From assembly GCF_030268225.1 (NCBI RefSeq), contig NZ_BSQG01000002.1, forward strand, positions 496,001 to 560,000: a stretch of 64,000 nt of DNA. Reading direction: 5' to 3'. The notes beneath the pieces were generated by a model, which was not told the origin of the DNA, ran no database searches, and saw only the letters and a program-made list of their open reading frames with translations. This DNA comes from Nocardiopsis ansamitocini (GTDB lineage: Bacteria > Actinomycetota > Actinomycetes > Streptosporangiales > Streptosporangiaceae). This document shows, in pieces, positions 23,958 through 32,499 of the stretch. Made by a program: the position numbers and the translations under genes. Each line of letters starts with the position of its first letter. Within the stretch, counting starts at the first letter, position 1.

Positions 23958-26900
23958 ATGCGAACCATCCAACGGCTGAGCGCGCTACTTCTCACCTCGG
24001 CCCTGCTGCTGGGGCTGCCCTACGCGCTACTGGTGCACCTGCCGTGGCCCGACCTCTCCCTGTCCTGGACCGTCCTGGCGGTGCACCTGAGCGGGCTGTC
24101 CCTGCCCCCGGGGGTGCCCCAGGCACTGCTCATCGGGACGCTCTGGGGCGTGTGGGGCCTCTTCGCGCTGAGCGTCGTCACCGAGATCGCGGCCCGGGCG
24201 AGGGGGCGGCAGCGCGGCTTCCGCCTGTTCGGGCCGCTCCAGGTGATCGCGGCCACCGCGATCGGCACCACGCTGGCCGTGCCGGCGCAGGCCATGGCCG
24301 ACACCGTCGTGGTCCACGACGTGCAGACGGACACGGCCGACGCCTCCGACGCGCAGGCCCCCGCCGCCGCACCGCAGGCCCCTGCGGACCAGGACGCCGG
24401 TCAGGAGCAGGAGACCCAACGGGTCCGCTCCTTCTCCGGTTTCGCACTCAACTCCGCCGAGCCCACCGAGGACATGCGTGAGGACCTCGCCTCGACGGTC
24501 GAGCTGATCCGCAAGCACGGCGCACCGGACTCTCCCATCGTGGTGACCGGGCACACCGACGCCTCCGGCAGCGACGCGGTCAACCAGGAGCTGTCCGAGC
24601 GCCGCGCGCAGGGCGTCGCCGACCACCTCGCTGCCGAACTCGGGGACAAGGCCCCCGACATCCAGGTCGAGGGTCTGGGCGCCACCCGGTTGCAGGACGG
24701 CGCCGACACCCAGGATCAGCGCAGGGTGGAGGTCAGCTACACGGTCGCGCCCGCCGCCAAGCCGAAGGTGCACCAGCCCGTCCAGGAACCGGTGCAGCAG
24801 CCCGAGCAGGCGCCGGCGGCCGGGCAGGCCGAGGAGATCACCGAGATGGCCATGGTCAAGGCCGTGACCCAGGTGCCCGGCGCGGACTCCGACGAAGCGG
24901 CCCTCCAGCAGGCGGCGGTGGACAGCCCGCCCAAGGTCGTGGTCATGGAGATTCCGGCCGGTGGGCTCCTCAGCACCGCAGCCTTCGCCGGTCTCGTCGG
25001 CGGGTTCCTCGTCGGCCGGCGCGGTACCGGCGGCCTGGCGCTGTCGTTGCCCAAGCCCCGTGCGCTCACGGCAGGCATCCGCCGTGAACGGCCCGAATCC
25101 CCCGAGATCGACCCGCCCAAGCCGCCGCCCGAGCTCACCGACGGCATCGACGACCGGGTGGTCGTCGAGCTCAACCACATCCCCGGCATCGGCATCACCG
25201 GTCCCGGCGCGCCGGGGGCCGCCCGGCGGCTGATCGCCAACGCCCTCTCCGGTGAGGAGGAGCGGTCCGCGCGGGTCCTCATCACCGACTCCGACGCCAG
25301 CATGTTGCTGGGGGACGAGGGGCGCACACTGCTCAGCGAGCAGGGCTTCGAGGCGGTGCGGGTCGTGGACACGATGCACGACGCCCTGGCGATCCTCCAG
25401 CGCGAGCTGCACGAGAACGCGGCCGACCCCGACGCCGTCGACGACCAGGAGCCCCTGGTCCTGGTCGCCACCCCCGTCGCGGAGTACGAGACCGCGCTGT
25501 CGGGGCTGCTGCTGCACGGCCAGGAGCGCGGCATCACCGCGGTCCTGCTGGGGCGCTGGCCGCTGGGCGGCACCTGCACCATCGGCGAGGACGGGGTCAT
25601 CACCGACACCAGCCCGCCGCTGAGCCGCATCTTCCAGGCCCAGTGGCCCGGATGCGACGCCGAGCACGTCATGGACCTGGTCCGGGAATACGACTGCGAC
25701 GGCGCCACGGTCGAGTACGACAGCCACAGCGGCACGGTCGGATACCGGTCCGCGGAATGGGCGGCGGAGCTGATCGTGCCCACCGCGGACACGGGGAAGA
25801 AGGCCGAGTCCGCGAAGAAGAGGGCCCCTGCCACGCCGGTGCGTGCCGACCGCTGGTCGACGACCGAGGAGGTCGCCGCCGAGTGGGCCGACACGGCGGT
25901 GGGCGGCAGCGGGCGTCCGATACCCGACCAGCACGACATCGACCGGGTCCTGTCCATGATCGCCGCCCCGGACGGGCCCTCGCCCTGGAAGCAGGATCGG
26001 GAATCCGTCGCGGAGGCGCGCCGCGACGCGGTGGTCGCGGAGGAGCACCGGGGCCTGGAGGTCGAGGAGTCCGAGCAGTCGCCGGCCGAGCCGGCCGAGA
26101 CGGTCGAGACGGTCGAACCCGTGCGTGCGTCGGCTGCGGACACCGGGTGGGCGTTGGGTCGTCCGGTGGATGTTCCGGTGGTCGCGGAGTCGGCTCCGGT
26201 GGTCGAGGAGCCCGTCGAGGCCGCCGAGCCGGTCCGGGAGCCCGTCGCGCACGAACGGCAGGACGTGGAGGTCGAGGAGTCCGCGCAGTCGCCGGTCGAG
26301 CCGGTCGAGCCGGTCGAGACGGTCGAGCCCGTGCGTGCGTCGGCTGCGGACACCGGGTGGGCGTTGGGTCGTCCGGTGGATGTTCCGGTGGTCGCGGAGT
26401 CGGCTCCGGTGGTCGAGGAGCCCGTCGAGGCCGCCGAGCCGGTCCGGGAGCCCGTGCTGGAAGCACGGCGGGACGCCAGGTCCGACGTCGTCGAGGCGCC
26501 GGTCCAAAGCGTCGAGCCGGTCCGGGAGCCCGTGGCTCAGAAACCGGCCGAGCCCGAGGAGGCGGCCCCGGAGAGGGCGGAGGCCCCCGACAGGTCGGTC
26601 GAGGAGCCCGTAGCCGCCGCCCCGTCGGAGTCGGTGGCGTCGGAGGGTGCGACGAAGGCGGTGTCGGCGGAGATCGCCAGCGCCTTCTCGGCGCTGAACG
26701 CCTCCACCCCGTCGAGTGCTTCCGAATCGCACCCGCGGCCCCCGAAGCCGCGGTCGACCGGTGCCGTGGACCAGGAGCAGGCCCCGGTGCGCGTGACCAC
26801 CGCGAAGCCCGCCCGCACAGCCGGGAGCGAAGCGACCGGGAAGACGCGAACCGGTTCCGAGCCGGTCCCGGACCCGGCCGCCCCGACGCCGCTCACCCAC

Positions 26901-26990
26901 CGCGCGCGCAAGGCCGGCAAGAGCCGGATGCGGCGGGTGCGGCCCGAAGAGGTCGAACAGCGCCACTTCCGCCCCTCCTCGAAGGGCTGA
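23958..26990 (+). CDS. Large Tad-operon membrane protein with OmpA-like domain and acidic repeats
   Basis: A 1010-residue protein, last gene of the operon. Two N-terminal helices (about 8-28 and 56-76), a third near 92-112, then an OmpA-type peptidoglycan-binding domain (about 156-262) with the consensus core TGHTDASGSDAVNQELSERR and a final QRRVEVSY strand. A further helix (about 335-353) leads into a middle domain with NHIPGIGITGPGAPGAARRL. The C-terminal 350 residues are low-complexity Glu/Pro/Val-rich, including two 70-residue repeats, and end in a basic segment. Comparable actinobacterial Tad-locus proteins usually carry LysM and BTAD parts; neither is seen. ATG at 23958 has a GGAGG site. 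Confidence 0.75.
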   Translation: MRTIQRLSALLLTSALLLGLPYALLVHLPWPDLSLSWTVLAVHLSGLSLPPGVPQALLIGTLWGVWGLFALSVVTEIAARARGRQRGFRLFGPLQVIAATAIGTTLAVPAQAMADTVVVHDVQTDTADASDAQAPAAAPQAPADQDAGQEQETQRVRSFSGFALNSAEPTEDMREDLASTVELIRKHGAPDSPIVVTGHTDASGSDAVNQELSERRAQGVADHLAAELGDKAPDIQVEGLGATRLQDGADTQDQRRVEVSYTVAPAAKPKVHQPVQEPVQQPEQAPAAGQAEEITEMAMVKAVTQVPGADSDEAALQQAAVDSPPKVVVMEIPAGGLLSTAAFAGLVGGFLVGRRGTGGLALSLPKPRALTAGIRRERPESPEIDPPKPPPELTDGIDDRVVVELNHIPGIGITGPGAPGAARRLIANALSGEEERSARVLITDSDASMLLGDEGRTLLSEQGFEAVRVVDTMHDALAILQRELHENAADPDAVDDQEPLVLVATPVAEYETALSGLLLHGQERGITAVLLGRWPLGGTCTIGEDGVITDTSPPLSRIFQAQWPGCDAEHVMDLVREYDCDGATVEYDSHSGTVGYRSAEWAAELIVPTADTGKKAESAKKRAPATPVRADRWSTTEEVAAEWADTAVGGSGRPIPDQHDIDRVLSMIAAPDGPSPWKQDRESVAEARRDAVVAEEHRGLEVEESEQSPAEPAETVETVEPVRASAADTGWALGRPVDVPVVAESAPVVEEPVEAAEPVREPVAHERQDVEVEESAQSPVEPVEPVETVEPVRASAADTGWALGRPVDVPVVAESAPVVEEPVEAAEPVREPVLEARRDARSDVVEAPVQSVEPVREPVAQKPAEPEEAAPERAEAPDRSVEEPVAAAPSESVASEGATKAVSAEIASAFSALNASTPSSASESHPRPPKPRSTGAVDQEQAPVRVTTAKPARTAGSEATGKTRTGSEPVPDPAAPTPLTHRARKAGKSRMRRVRPEEVEQRHFRPSSKG
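26118..26455 (+). repeat. 128-bp exact direct repeat inside the OmpA-domain protein gene
   Basis: Bases 26118-26245 and 26328-26455 are identical, 210 bases apart (70 codons, in frame). Identity at silent positions shows a recent duplication. The unit encodes PVRASAADTGWALGRPVDVP and the following Glu/Pro/Val-rich stretch. Confidence 0.9.
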
Positions 26991-27006
26991 TCGTTCCCGG
27001 AGCCGT

Positions 27007-27621
27007 TCACCCGTGCCCGATCTGGCGCAGGAACGGCTCCGGGTCCTGGTTCTGCACCCTGGTCTCCAGGACGACGTCCACCTCGTCCCCGACCAGGCGT
27101 CCGCCCCACGGCAGTGCGCCGCCGTCGCCGATCCCGAAGTCCGACAGGCTGATCAGGGTGGTGGCGGTGAAGAAGTGCCCGTGGCCGTTCTCGTGGTCCC
27201 CGTAGTGCGGGGCCTCGCCGACCCACTGGCAGTCGAAGGTCGTCTGCTGCGTCCGGCCGTGGACGGTCAGGTCGCCGTACATGCGGAAGGCGCCTTCCCC
27301 CCGCCCGCCCGCCGTCACCCCTGTGCTGACGAAACGCAGTTCGGGGTGGGCGTCCACGTCGAGGAAGTCCGCGGAGCGCAGGTGTTCGTCGCGCGCCCGT
27401 ACCCCCGTGTTGACGCTGTCCGCCCGGACCGTCACGTCCACCGTCGAGGCGAACGGGTCCGCGGAAACGGTGATCAATCCCTTGGCCTGGCCGAACGTGC
27501 CCTGTACCCGGCCGAAGCGCAGGTAGTGCGCGACGAAGATCAGGCTGGAGTGCAGCGGGTCCAGGTGCCACTCGCCCGGTGTCGGCCCGATTCGCTGTTG
27601 TTCCTCCGGTCGTGACGTCAT
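27007..27621 (-). CDS. YceI-family lipid-binding protein
   Basis: A 204-residue lipocalin-like barrel protein (YceI domain about 20-195) that binds isoprenoid or other amphiphilic ligands. Family blocks are GEWHLDPLHSSLIFVAHYL, FGQAKGLITVSADPF, LRSADFLDVDAHPELRFVS and MYGDLTVHGRTQQTTFD. No signal peptide is evident, so it is probably cytoplasmic, as in other actinobacterial members. The ATG at 27621 has a GGGGGA site; the in-frame ATG at 27666 would add 15 residues without family similarity. Convergent with the Tad operon, only 16 bases away. Confidence 0.85.
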   Translation of the reverse strand: MTSRPEEQQRIGPTPGEWHLDPLHSSLIFVAHYLRFGRVQGTFGQAKGLITVSADPFASTVDVTVRADSVNTGVRARDEHLRSADFLDVDAHPELRFVSTGVTAGGRGEGAFRMYGDLTVHGRTQQTTFDCQWVGEAPHYGDHENGHGHFFTATTLISLSDFGIGDGGALPWGGRLVGDEVDVVLETRVQNQDPEPFLRQIGHG

Positions 27622-27756
27622 GCTCTGATCCCCCTTTTTGACGATGAAATCTGCTCGATTCCCCAAACGAGTATCACCGCAGGAAAGGAACCGCTGGTCA
27701 AAGGGGGGCGTTGTGTCCGGACCGGGACGGTTTCGGGCCGGGGGGGGGCGAACGCG

Positions 27757-27794
27757 CGAAAGCCGCCCACCACGGGGATGGCGGACGGCTTTCG
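27757..27794. terminator. Terminator beyond argS
   Basis: CGAAAGCCG (27757-27765) pairs with CGGCTTTCG (27786-27794), with further inner pairing. It lies just past the argS stop on the minus strand. Confidence 0.7.
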
Positions 27795-27813
27795 GGCGTG
27801 GGGGAGAGATCGG

Positions 27814-29544
27814 CTACATCTGCTCGGGAGAACGGACCCCCAGCAGGTCGAGCCCCTTTACCAAGGTGTCCAGGGTGGCCGCGGTCAACGCCAGACGCGA
27901 GGCGCGCACCGCCGGATCCTCGGCCTTGAGCACCGGGCAGTTCTCATAGAACGACGTGAACGCCTGCGCCAGCTCGAACAGGTAGGCGCACAGCCGGTGC
28001 GGAACCAGTTCGTCGCCGACCTGGACCACGGTCGGGCCGAAGCCCAGCAGGGCCAGTGCGAGGGTCCGTTCGGCCGGTTCGTCGACCGTGATCGGTCCGG
28101 TGGCCTCGGCCGGCTCAAGACCGCCCTTGCGGAAGATAGACCTGATCCGTGCGGTCGCGTACTGCAGGTAGGGGCCGGTGTTGCCGGTCAGTGCCAGCAT
28201 GCGGTCGAAGTCGAACACGTACTCGGTGTCGTGGGAGATCGACAGGTCGGCGTACTTCACCGCCCCGATCCCCACTTCGCGGGCGATCTGGGCGCGGGTC
28301 GCCTCGTCGAGGTCCGGACGGGCGTCGGCGACCACCTTCGCGGCCCGCTCGATCGCCTCGTCCAGCAGTGCCATCAGCCGGATGGGCGCCCCGCTGCGGG
28401 TGCGCAGGATCTTTCCGTCGCCGCCGAGCACGTTGCCGATCTGCACGTGCACGGGCTGGGCCGATCCCAGCCAGCCGGCCTTGCGCGCGGTCTCGTAGAT
28501 CATCTGGAGGTGCAGGGACTGAGGGGCCCCGATCACGTACAGGACGCGGTCGGCCTTGAGCTCCTGGGCCCGGTGCTTGATGGTGGCGAGGTCGGTGGTG
28601 CCGTAGCCGTAACCGCCGTCGCTCTTGCGGATGATCAGCGGGACGGGTTTGCCCTCCCGGCCGGTGAATCCGTCGAGGAAGACGCACAGTGCGCCTTCGC
28701 TGACCACCGCGAGGCCCTTGTCCTCCAGCTCCTGGCAGATGGAGCCGAGCGTGTCGTTGTAGGTGCTCTCGCCGGCGAGGTCGGCGTCGGTCAGGGTGAC
28801 GTCGAGCTTGTCGTAGATCTTGTTGAAGTAGACCGTGGACAGGTCGATGAGGTCCTGCCACAGTCGCAGGGTCTCGGGGTCGCCGGCCTGGAGCGCGACC
28901 ACGCGCCGGCGGGCGCGTGCCGCGAACTCCTCGCTGCCGTCGAACTTCGCCCGCGCGCCCTGGTAGAAGGCGTTGGGGTCGTTCTTGAGCAGAGCCGCCT
29001 CGTCGGAGCCCTCGCCGACCTCCAACAGGTGCTCGATGAGCATGCCGAAGGGGGTGCCCCAGTCGCCGATGTGGTTCTGCCGGATGACGTTGTGCCCGAG
29101 GAACTCCAGCGTCCGGGCCAGTGCGTCGCCAACGACGGTGGTGCGCAGGTGGCCGACGTGCATCTCCTTGGCCACGTTCGGAGCGGAGTAGTCCAGCGGG
29201 ATGTTCTGGCGCTCCTGGAGCGGTGCGCCCCTGCGTTCGTCGCCGACCAGGTCCTGGGTCCGGTCGGCGATCCAGTCCTCGCGCAGCGTCAGGTTGACGA
29301 AACCCGGTCCGCTGATCTCGACCTCTCGGCAGACGTCGGTGACGTCAAGGTGTTCGACGATCGCGGATGCCACGTCGCGCGGCTTCCTGCCGAGGCGCTT
29401 GGCCAGGGCCAGGGCGGCGTTGGCCTGGTAGTCGGCGAACTGAGAGGGACGGATGACAGGGTCGGTCTCGGCGTAGTCGGCACCGAAGGCGGCGCCGAGC
29501 GCGGACTGGACCCGTTGCGTGAGAACTTCTTGCGGGTCGGCCAT
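27814..29544 (-). CDS. argS: Arginyl-tRNA synthetase
   Basis: Class I aminoacyl-tRNA synthetase that charges tRNA-Arg. The 576-residue protein has the N-terminal additional domain (about 1-110), the HIGH-type motif HVGH in APNVAKEMHVGHLR, the catalytic core with NHIGDWGTPFGMLIEHL, the KMSKS-equivalent loop GKILRTRSG (ArgS enzymes often lack the standard motif) and the DALR anticodon domain ending in EQM. The ATG at 29544 is probably leaderless: TAAGCT on the minus strand ends seven bases upstream. Essential housekeeping gene. Confidence 0.96.
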   Translation of the reverse strand: MADPQEVLTQRVQSALGAAFGADYAETDPVIRPSQFADYQANAALALAKRLGRKPRDVASAIVEHLDVTDVCREVEISGPGFVNLTLREDWIADRTQDLVGDERRGAPLQERQNIPLDYSAPNVAKEMHVGHLRTTVVGDALARTLEFLGHNVIRQNHIGDWGTPFGMLIEHLLEVGEGSDEAALLKNDPNAFYQGARAKFDGSEEFAARARRRVVALQAGDPETLRLWQDLIDLSTVYFNKIYDKLDVTLTDADLAGESTYNDTLGSICQELEDKGLAVVSEGALCVFLDGFTGREGKPVPLIIRKSDGGYGYGTTDLATIKHRAQELKADRVLYVIGAPQSLHLQMIYETARKAGWLGSAQPVHVQIGNVLGGDGKILRTRSGAPIRLMALLDEAIERAAKVVADARPDLDEATRAQIAREVGIGAVKYADLSISHDTEYVFDFDRMLALTGNTGPYLQYATARIRSIFRKGGLEPAEATGPITVDEPAERTLALALLGFGPTVVQVGDELVPHRLCAYLFELAQAFTSFYENCPVLKAEDPAVRASRLALTAATLDTLVKGLDLLGVRSPEQM

Positions 29545-30092
29545 GCCAGACAGCTTAGTGAGTACTCCCGACCGGCACGGCCTGACCAGCGGGGACCGGA
29601 TCGGATCCGGCTCGGGGTCACACCGCGGCTGTCATGACCGGCTGCGGGCCGTCCTCGCCAGGGCGCGGCCCGGTCGGCCGGCGGGTTCCAGCGGGGTTCT
29701 CCGGCGGACCCGGTCCTCCCGAAGGGGGGGGCAACGGGGCCACCGTCCCAAGGGCTGACGGAATCACCGGCAAGCCGGTCGGCAGGACGCTGTCGAAGCG
29801 CGCGGGCTCGCCTTCGGATGCCCCAGGTCGTGGCCGTGTCCGGTCTTGAGTCCTCGGCCTCCTGGAGAAGGTGCCGGAGATCCGGCCGCTGGGAACGCGG
29901 TGCGGCTCCCGGCCCACGACCGCTCCCACCACTTCTGTCGCATGCGGACTGTATTTTCTTTCAGGCATCTACTTGCCTAATGGGCAAGTGCTCGTGTACT
30001 TTCCTTATAGGCAACAGCATGAAAGCCCGGCAAGCGCCGAAGCATACGAGGCGCTCGCCGTCCCGGACGACAACCGCGAGGGAGTTTTCGCA
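29545..30092. promoter_or_regulatory. Divergent region upstream of argS and a small membrane protein gene
   Basis: About 550 bases without a supported gene. The argS -10-like box is at 29552-29557 (minus strand). The right-hand part (29950-30015) is AT-richer and holds the operator-like palindrome at 29971-29989. The GC-rich centre shows some short hairpins but no riboswitch that I can identify. Confidence 0.45.
29971..29989. promoter_or_regulatory. Operator-like palindrome ACTTGCC-N5-GGCAAGT
   Basis: Perfect 7-base arms. A related half-site (TTGCCTA on the opposite strand, 30006-30013 region) follows. It lies in the promoter of the membrane protein/regulator pair and may be the regulator's own binding site. 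Confidence 0.5.
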
Positions 30093-30503
30093 ATGGCATC
30101 GCACCCCACCCCCAATGGACACCACGAGCAGGCCCCCGACGCCCACCCCGCCTGGACGCTGTGGGTCCTGGGAGCCGTGGCCATCGGCTACGGCGTCGTC
30201 TCCGACCTGCGACCGGACCTGAGCACCCCCCTGCTCTTCGTCCTCGTGGCCGCCGCACTGGCACTGGCCGCCCTGCCCCGCTGGAAGCGCTCGACGGGCG
30301 ACCGGCCGAAGATGTCGGGACGCGCCAGGGTGATGCGAGGGGGCGTGATGCTCGTCCTGATGGCCCTGGCCGCGGCCGCGGGAGTGGCCATGCGCACCTT
30401 CGACGTGCCCTACCCCACCACCATCGGCATCACCGTCGTCGTGCTGACCATCCCGCTGTGGCGCGGACTGCTCAACCGCGCCGCGCGCACCGCGGAGGTG
30501 TGA
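30093..30503 (+). CDS. Small integral membrane protein
   Basis: Unrecognised 136-residue protein with four predicted membrane helices (about 20-36, 43-60, 85-102 and 109-126) separated by short charged loops. The N-terminus is polar and His/Pro-rich. The ATG at 30093 has a GAGGGAG site; the frame extends upstream but only through the operator and promoter. It is followed after four bases by a winged-helix regulator, so the two form a regulated unit, common for small permease- or stress-related membrane proteins. Confidence 0.65.
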   Translation: MASHPTPNGHHEQAPDAHPAWTLWVLGAVAIGYGVVSDLRPDLSTPLLFVLVAAALALAALPRWKRSTGDRPKMSGRARVMRGGVMLVLMALAAAAGVAMRTFDVPYPTTIGITVVVLTIPLWRGLLNRAARTAEV

Positions 30504-30507
30504 CGCC

Positions 30508-30840
30508 ATGACCGGACACGGTGCCCTCGACCAGTCGCTGCTCAACCCCACCCGGCTGTCGATCGTCTCGGTACTGGCGGCCACCCACTGGGCGGAGTCC
30601 GCCTACACCCGCGAGGCCGTCGAACTCTCCGACTCGGCACTGTCCAAGCAGGTCAGCGCGCTTGACAAACTGGGCTACGTGCAAGCCGAGAAAGGCTACG
30701 TCGGCAAACGCCCGCGCACATGGCTCAACCTCACCGACGCCGGCCGCAAGGCGTTCTCGGACCACGTCGCCACACTCCGGCGTATCGCCGACCACGCACG
30801 GGGTCCGGGGCCCGCCACCGAACCCCCGGCCAGAAAATGA
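30508..30840 (+). CDS. Winged-helix transcriptional regulator (MarR/ArsR-like, HTH_34 type)
   Basis: A 110-residue DNA-binding protein. The N-terminal helix ALDQSLLNPTRLSIVSVLA resembles dissociation-type ArsR/MarR folds. The recognition helix region is AVELSDSALSKQVSALDKLGYVQ (quoted to show the SALSKQVSAL core), with a wing at KGYVGKRPRTWLNLTDAGR. No metal-binding Cys or effector domain is visible. It is translated four bases after the membrane protein gene and probably binds the palindrome upstream of the pair. Confidence 0.8.
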   Translation: MTGHGALDQSLLNPTRLSIVSVLAATHWAESAYTREAVELSDSALSKQVSALDKLGYVQAEKGYVGKRPRTWLNLTDAGRKAFSDHVATLRRIADHARGPGPATEPPARK

Positions 30841-30860
30841 TCCGCCCCCGACGTTCCTCC

Positions 30861-30895
30861 AGGGCCCGCGACCGCACCCACCGGTCACGGGCCCT
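30861..30895 (+). terminator. Terminator after the winged-helix regulator
   Basis: A 14-base stem (30861-30874 with 30882-30895, one C-A mismatch), starting 20 bases after the stop. No T tract. Confidence 0.65.
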
Positions 30896-31097
30896 GAGCC
30901 CTGCCCGCACCGGTCGATGTGCTCGGCTCCGGACCGCGGCCTCACCGGCCGTCCCGCTGCTGCCCGCCGCACCCGAGGCCCGGGGAGTAGCGGGCGGTCC
31001 GGGCCCGGCAGGGGCGATCGCCGCGAGTCCTGCGGAACGCCGGTGGGTCGCCCGGGGCCACGGGGCGAATCGCTGCACGCGATGGTGGCGGCGCCGG

Positions 31098-32423
31098 TTA
31101 AGCGGGCCGGTGGTCGGTGCAAAAACGCTCGACCGCCCCGCGGGGTGTGGGCCGCCACGCGCGCAGTGCGGCCCACACCAGTGCGGCCGAGGGGATCAGG
31201 GTGGCCAGGTGCCACGGAACCCGCCACCACGGGCCGACCTGGTGGGTCGCCACCGGCTCGACCTGTCCCGACAGGGCGGGGACGGTGGCCAGCGACCACA
31301 TGAGGAAGGCGTCGCCTACCGGGAGCGTGCCGCCCAGGTAGCGGCGTTTTCCGTTGAACTCCACGGCCGCGCCGCTCGCCTCGGCGAAACCGGTCAGGGC
31401 GGAGGCGGCCGGCTCGTCGCGCAGGAGGACGGCGCCCGCGAGTGCCACGGTGCTGGCCGACGCCGACAGTCCGAAGAGCAGCGGTCCGGAGTCCACGTCG
31501 CCGGGGGAGTCGTCCCCGCGCGGGTACTCCCGCACCCCCGGGAGCATGAGGTGGGGGGAGCTGAACAGTTCGCGGAAGACCGCGTAGTCCACGGCGGCCC
31601 ACTCGGGGTCGATCTCGTACAGGAAACGCAGGAGCAGCGACTGCGAGCTGGCCCGTGCCCCCTGGACCGTGCTGCCGTCGCCGGAGTCCACCCGGTGCGG
31701 GAGCAGACCGGTCGCCGGGTCCGGGAGGGCCGAGGCCGCAGTGATCCACCGCTCGACGAGCTCGGTGTTGCGGCCGTCGCCGGCCAGGTCGTCGCGCAGC
31801 CGCAGCGCGGCCACGGCCACGACACTGTCCACCGGCCATGCCTGGCCGGGATAGGCGTCCAGGAAGGGGGTGCCGCGCCCGATCGAGGAGTCGAACGCAG
31901 CGGACAGCTCGGCGGTGGCCGTGTTCAGCGTGTCCATCTCGGCTTCGGCGGACTCGGGGCCGCCTGCCACCGATACGATCCGTCCGCGCAACCAGTTCGA
32001 CCAGCCCGAGTGGAACACCCCGTGGGCGGGGCTCCCCTCGGCGGGAAACGGCGCGGTTCCGGCCGGGGAGTCCAGCCGTTCCAGGGCCCAACGAGCCTCG
32101 GCCAGTGCCTCCGAACGGTGTGCCGTCTCCCGGTCGGCGACGTCCAACCAGGTAAGTCCGTAGAGGGCGTGGGAGAAGAAGTACCCTTCGGGAAACAACC
32201 CCTGCATGTCTTCCCCCGCGCCTTCGCGCAGGGCGTCGCCCACGAAGGCCAACCGGGGGAGCGCGTCGGCGACCGTCTCGGCGTCGGTGCGTGCCAACGG
32301 GGAAGGGGTGTAGGAGCGGACGCCGACCAGACCGGCGCCGGCGGCCACGGCGGCGGCCGACAGGGTCAACAGGACGGCGGCCACGGTCCGGAACGGGCTC
32401 TGGCGGGGCTGGGGCGTGTCCAT
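31098..32423 (-). CDS. Membrane-anchored protein of unknown function, possible (alpha/alpha) toroid
   Basis: Unrecognised 441-residue protein. It has an N-terminal signal anchor (about 10-33), a long extracytoplasmic domain and a C-terminal helix (about 400-420) followed by a basic tail. The exterior domain has periodic Trp/Tyr-rich helices (FFSHALYGLTWLDVADRETA, FLDAYPGQAWPVDSVVAVAAL and ASSQSLLLRFLYEIDPEWA) that suggest a six-hairpin glycosidase- or linalool-isomerase-like barrel; this is a structural guess. The ATG at 32423 is chosen because the anchor follows directly. It lies 76 bases downstream of plsX on the same strand. Confidence 0.55.
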   Translation of the reverse strand: MDTPQPRQSPFRTVAAVLLTLSAAAVAAGAGLVGVRSYTPSPLARTDAETVADALPRLAFVGDALREGAGEDMQGLFPEGYFFSHALYGLTWLDVADRETAHRSEALAEARWALERLDSPAGTAPFPAEGSPAHGVFHSGWSNWLRGRIVSVAGGPESAEAEMDTLNTATAELSAAFDSSIGRGTPFLDAYPGQAWPVDSVVAVAALRLRDDLAGDGRNTELVERWITAASALPDPATGLLPHRVDSGDGSTVQGARASSQSLLLRFLYEIDPEWAAVDYAVFRELFSSPHLMLPGVREYPRGDDSPGDVDSGPLLFGLSASASTVALAGAVLLRDEPAASALTGFAEASGAAVEFNGKRRYLGGTLPVGDAFLMWSLATVPALSGQVEPVATHQVGPWWRVPWHLATLIPSAALVWAALRAWRPTPRGAVERFCTDHRPA

Positions 32424-32499
32424 CGGCCCATCATGCCCCACCCCCGCGGTACGCCCTGTGCCACCCGACGGCAGCGACGCGGTGGGTCGGGAAGCGGGA

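Noticed and set aside
26118-26455. CRISPR-like repetition
   Set aside because: Only two 128-base copies, in frame within a protein-coding tail; not a spacer-repeat array.
24027-26966. 979-codon open frame on the minus strand opposite the OmpA-domain protein
   Set aside because: Low-complexity antisense translation; the plus-strand frame has signal helices, an OmpA core, a ribosome site and operon overlap.
29600-29870. Possible cobalamin- or other riboswitch-like GC stretch upstream of the small membrane protein
   Set aside because: No B12-box or other conserved core could be matched; only generic GC hairpins.
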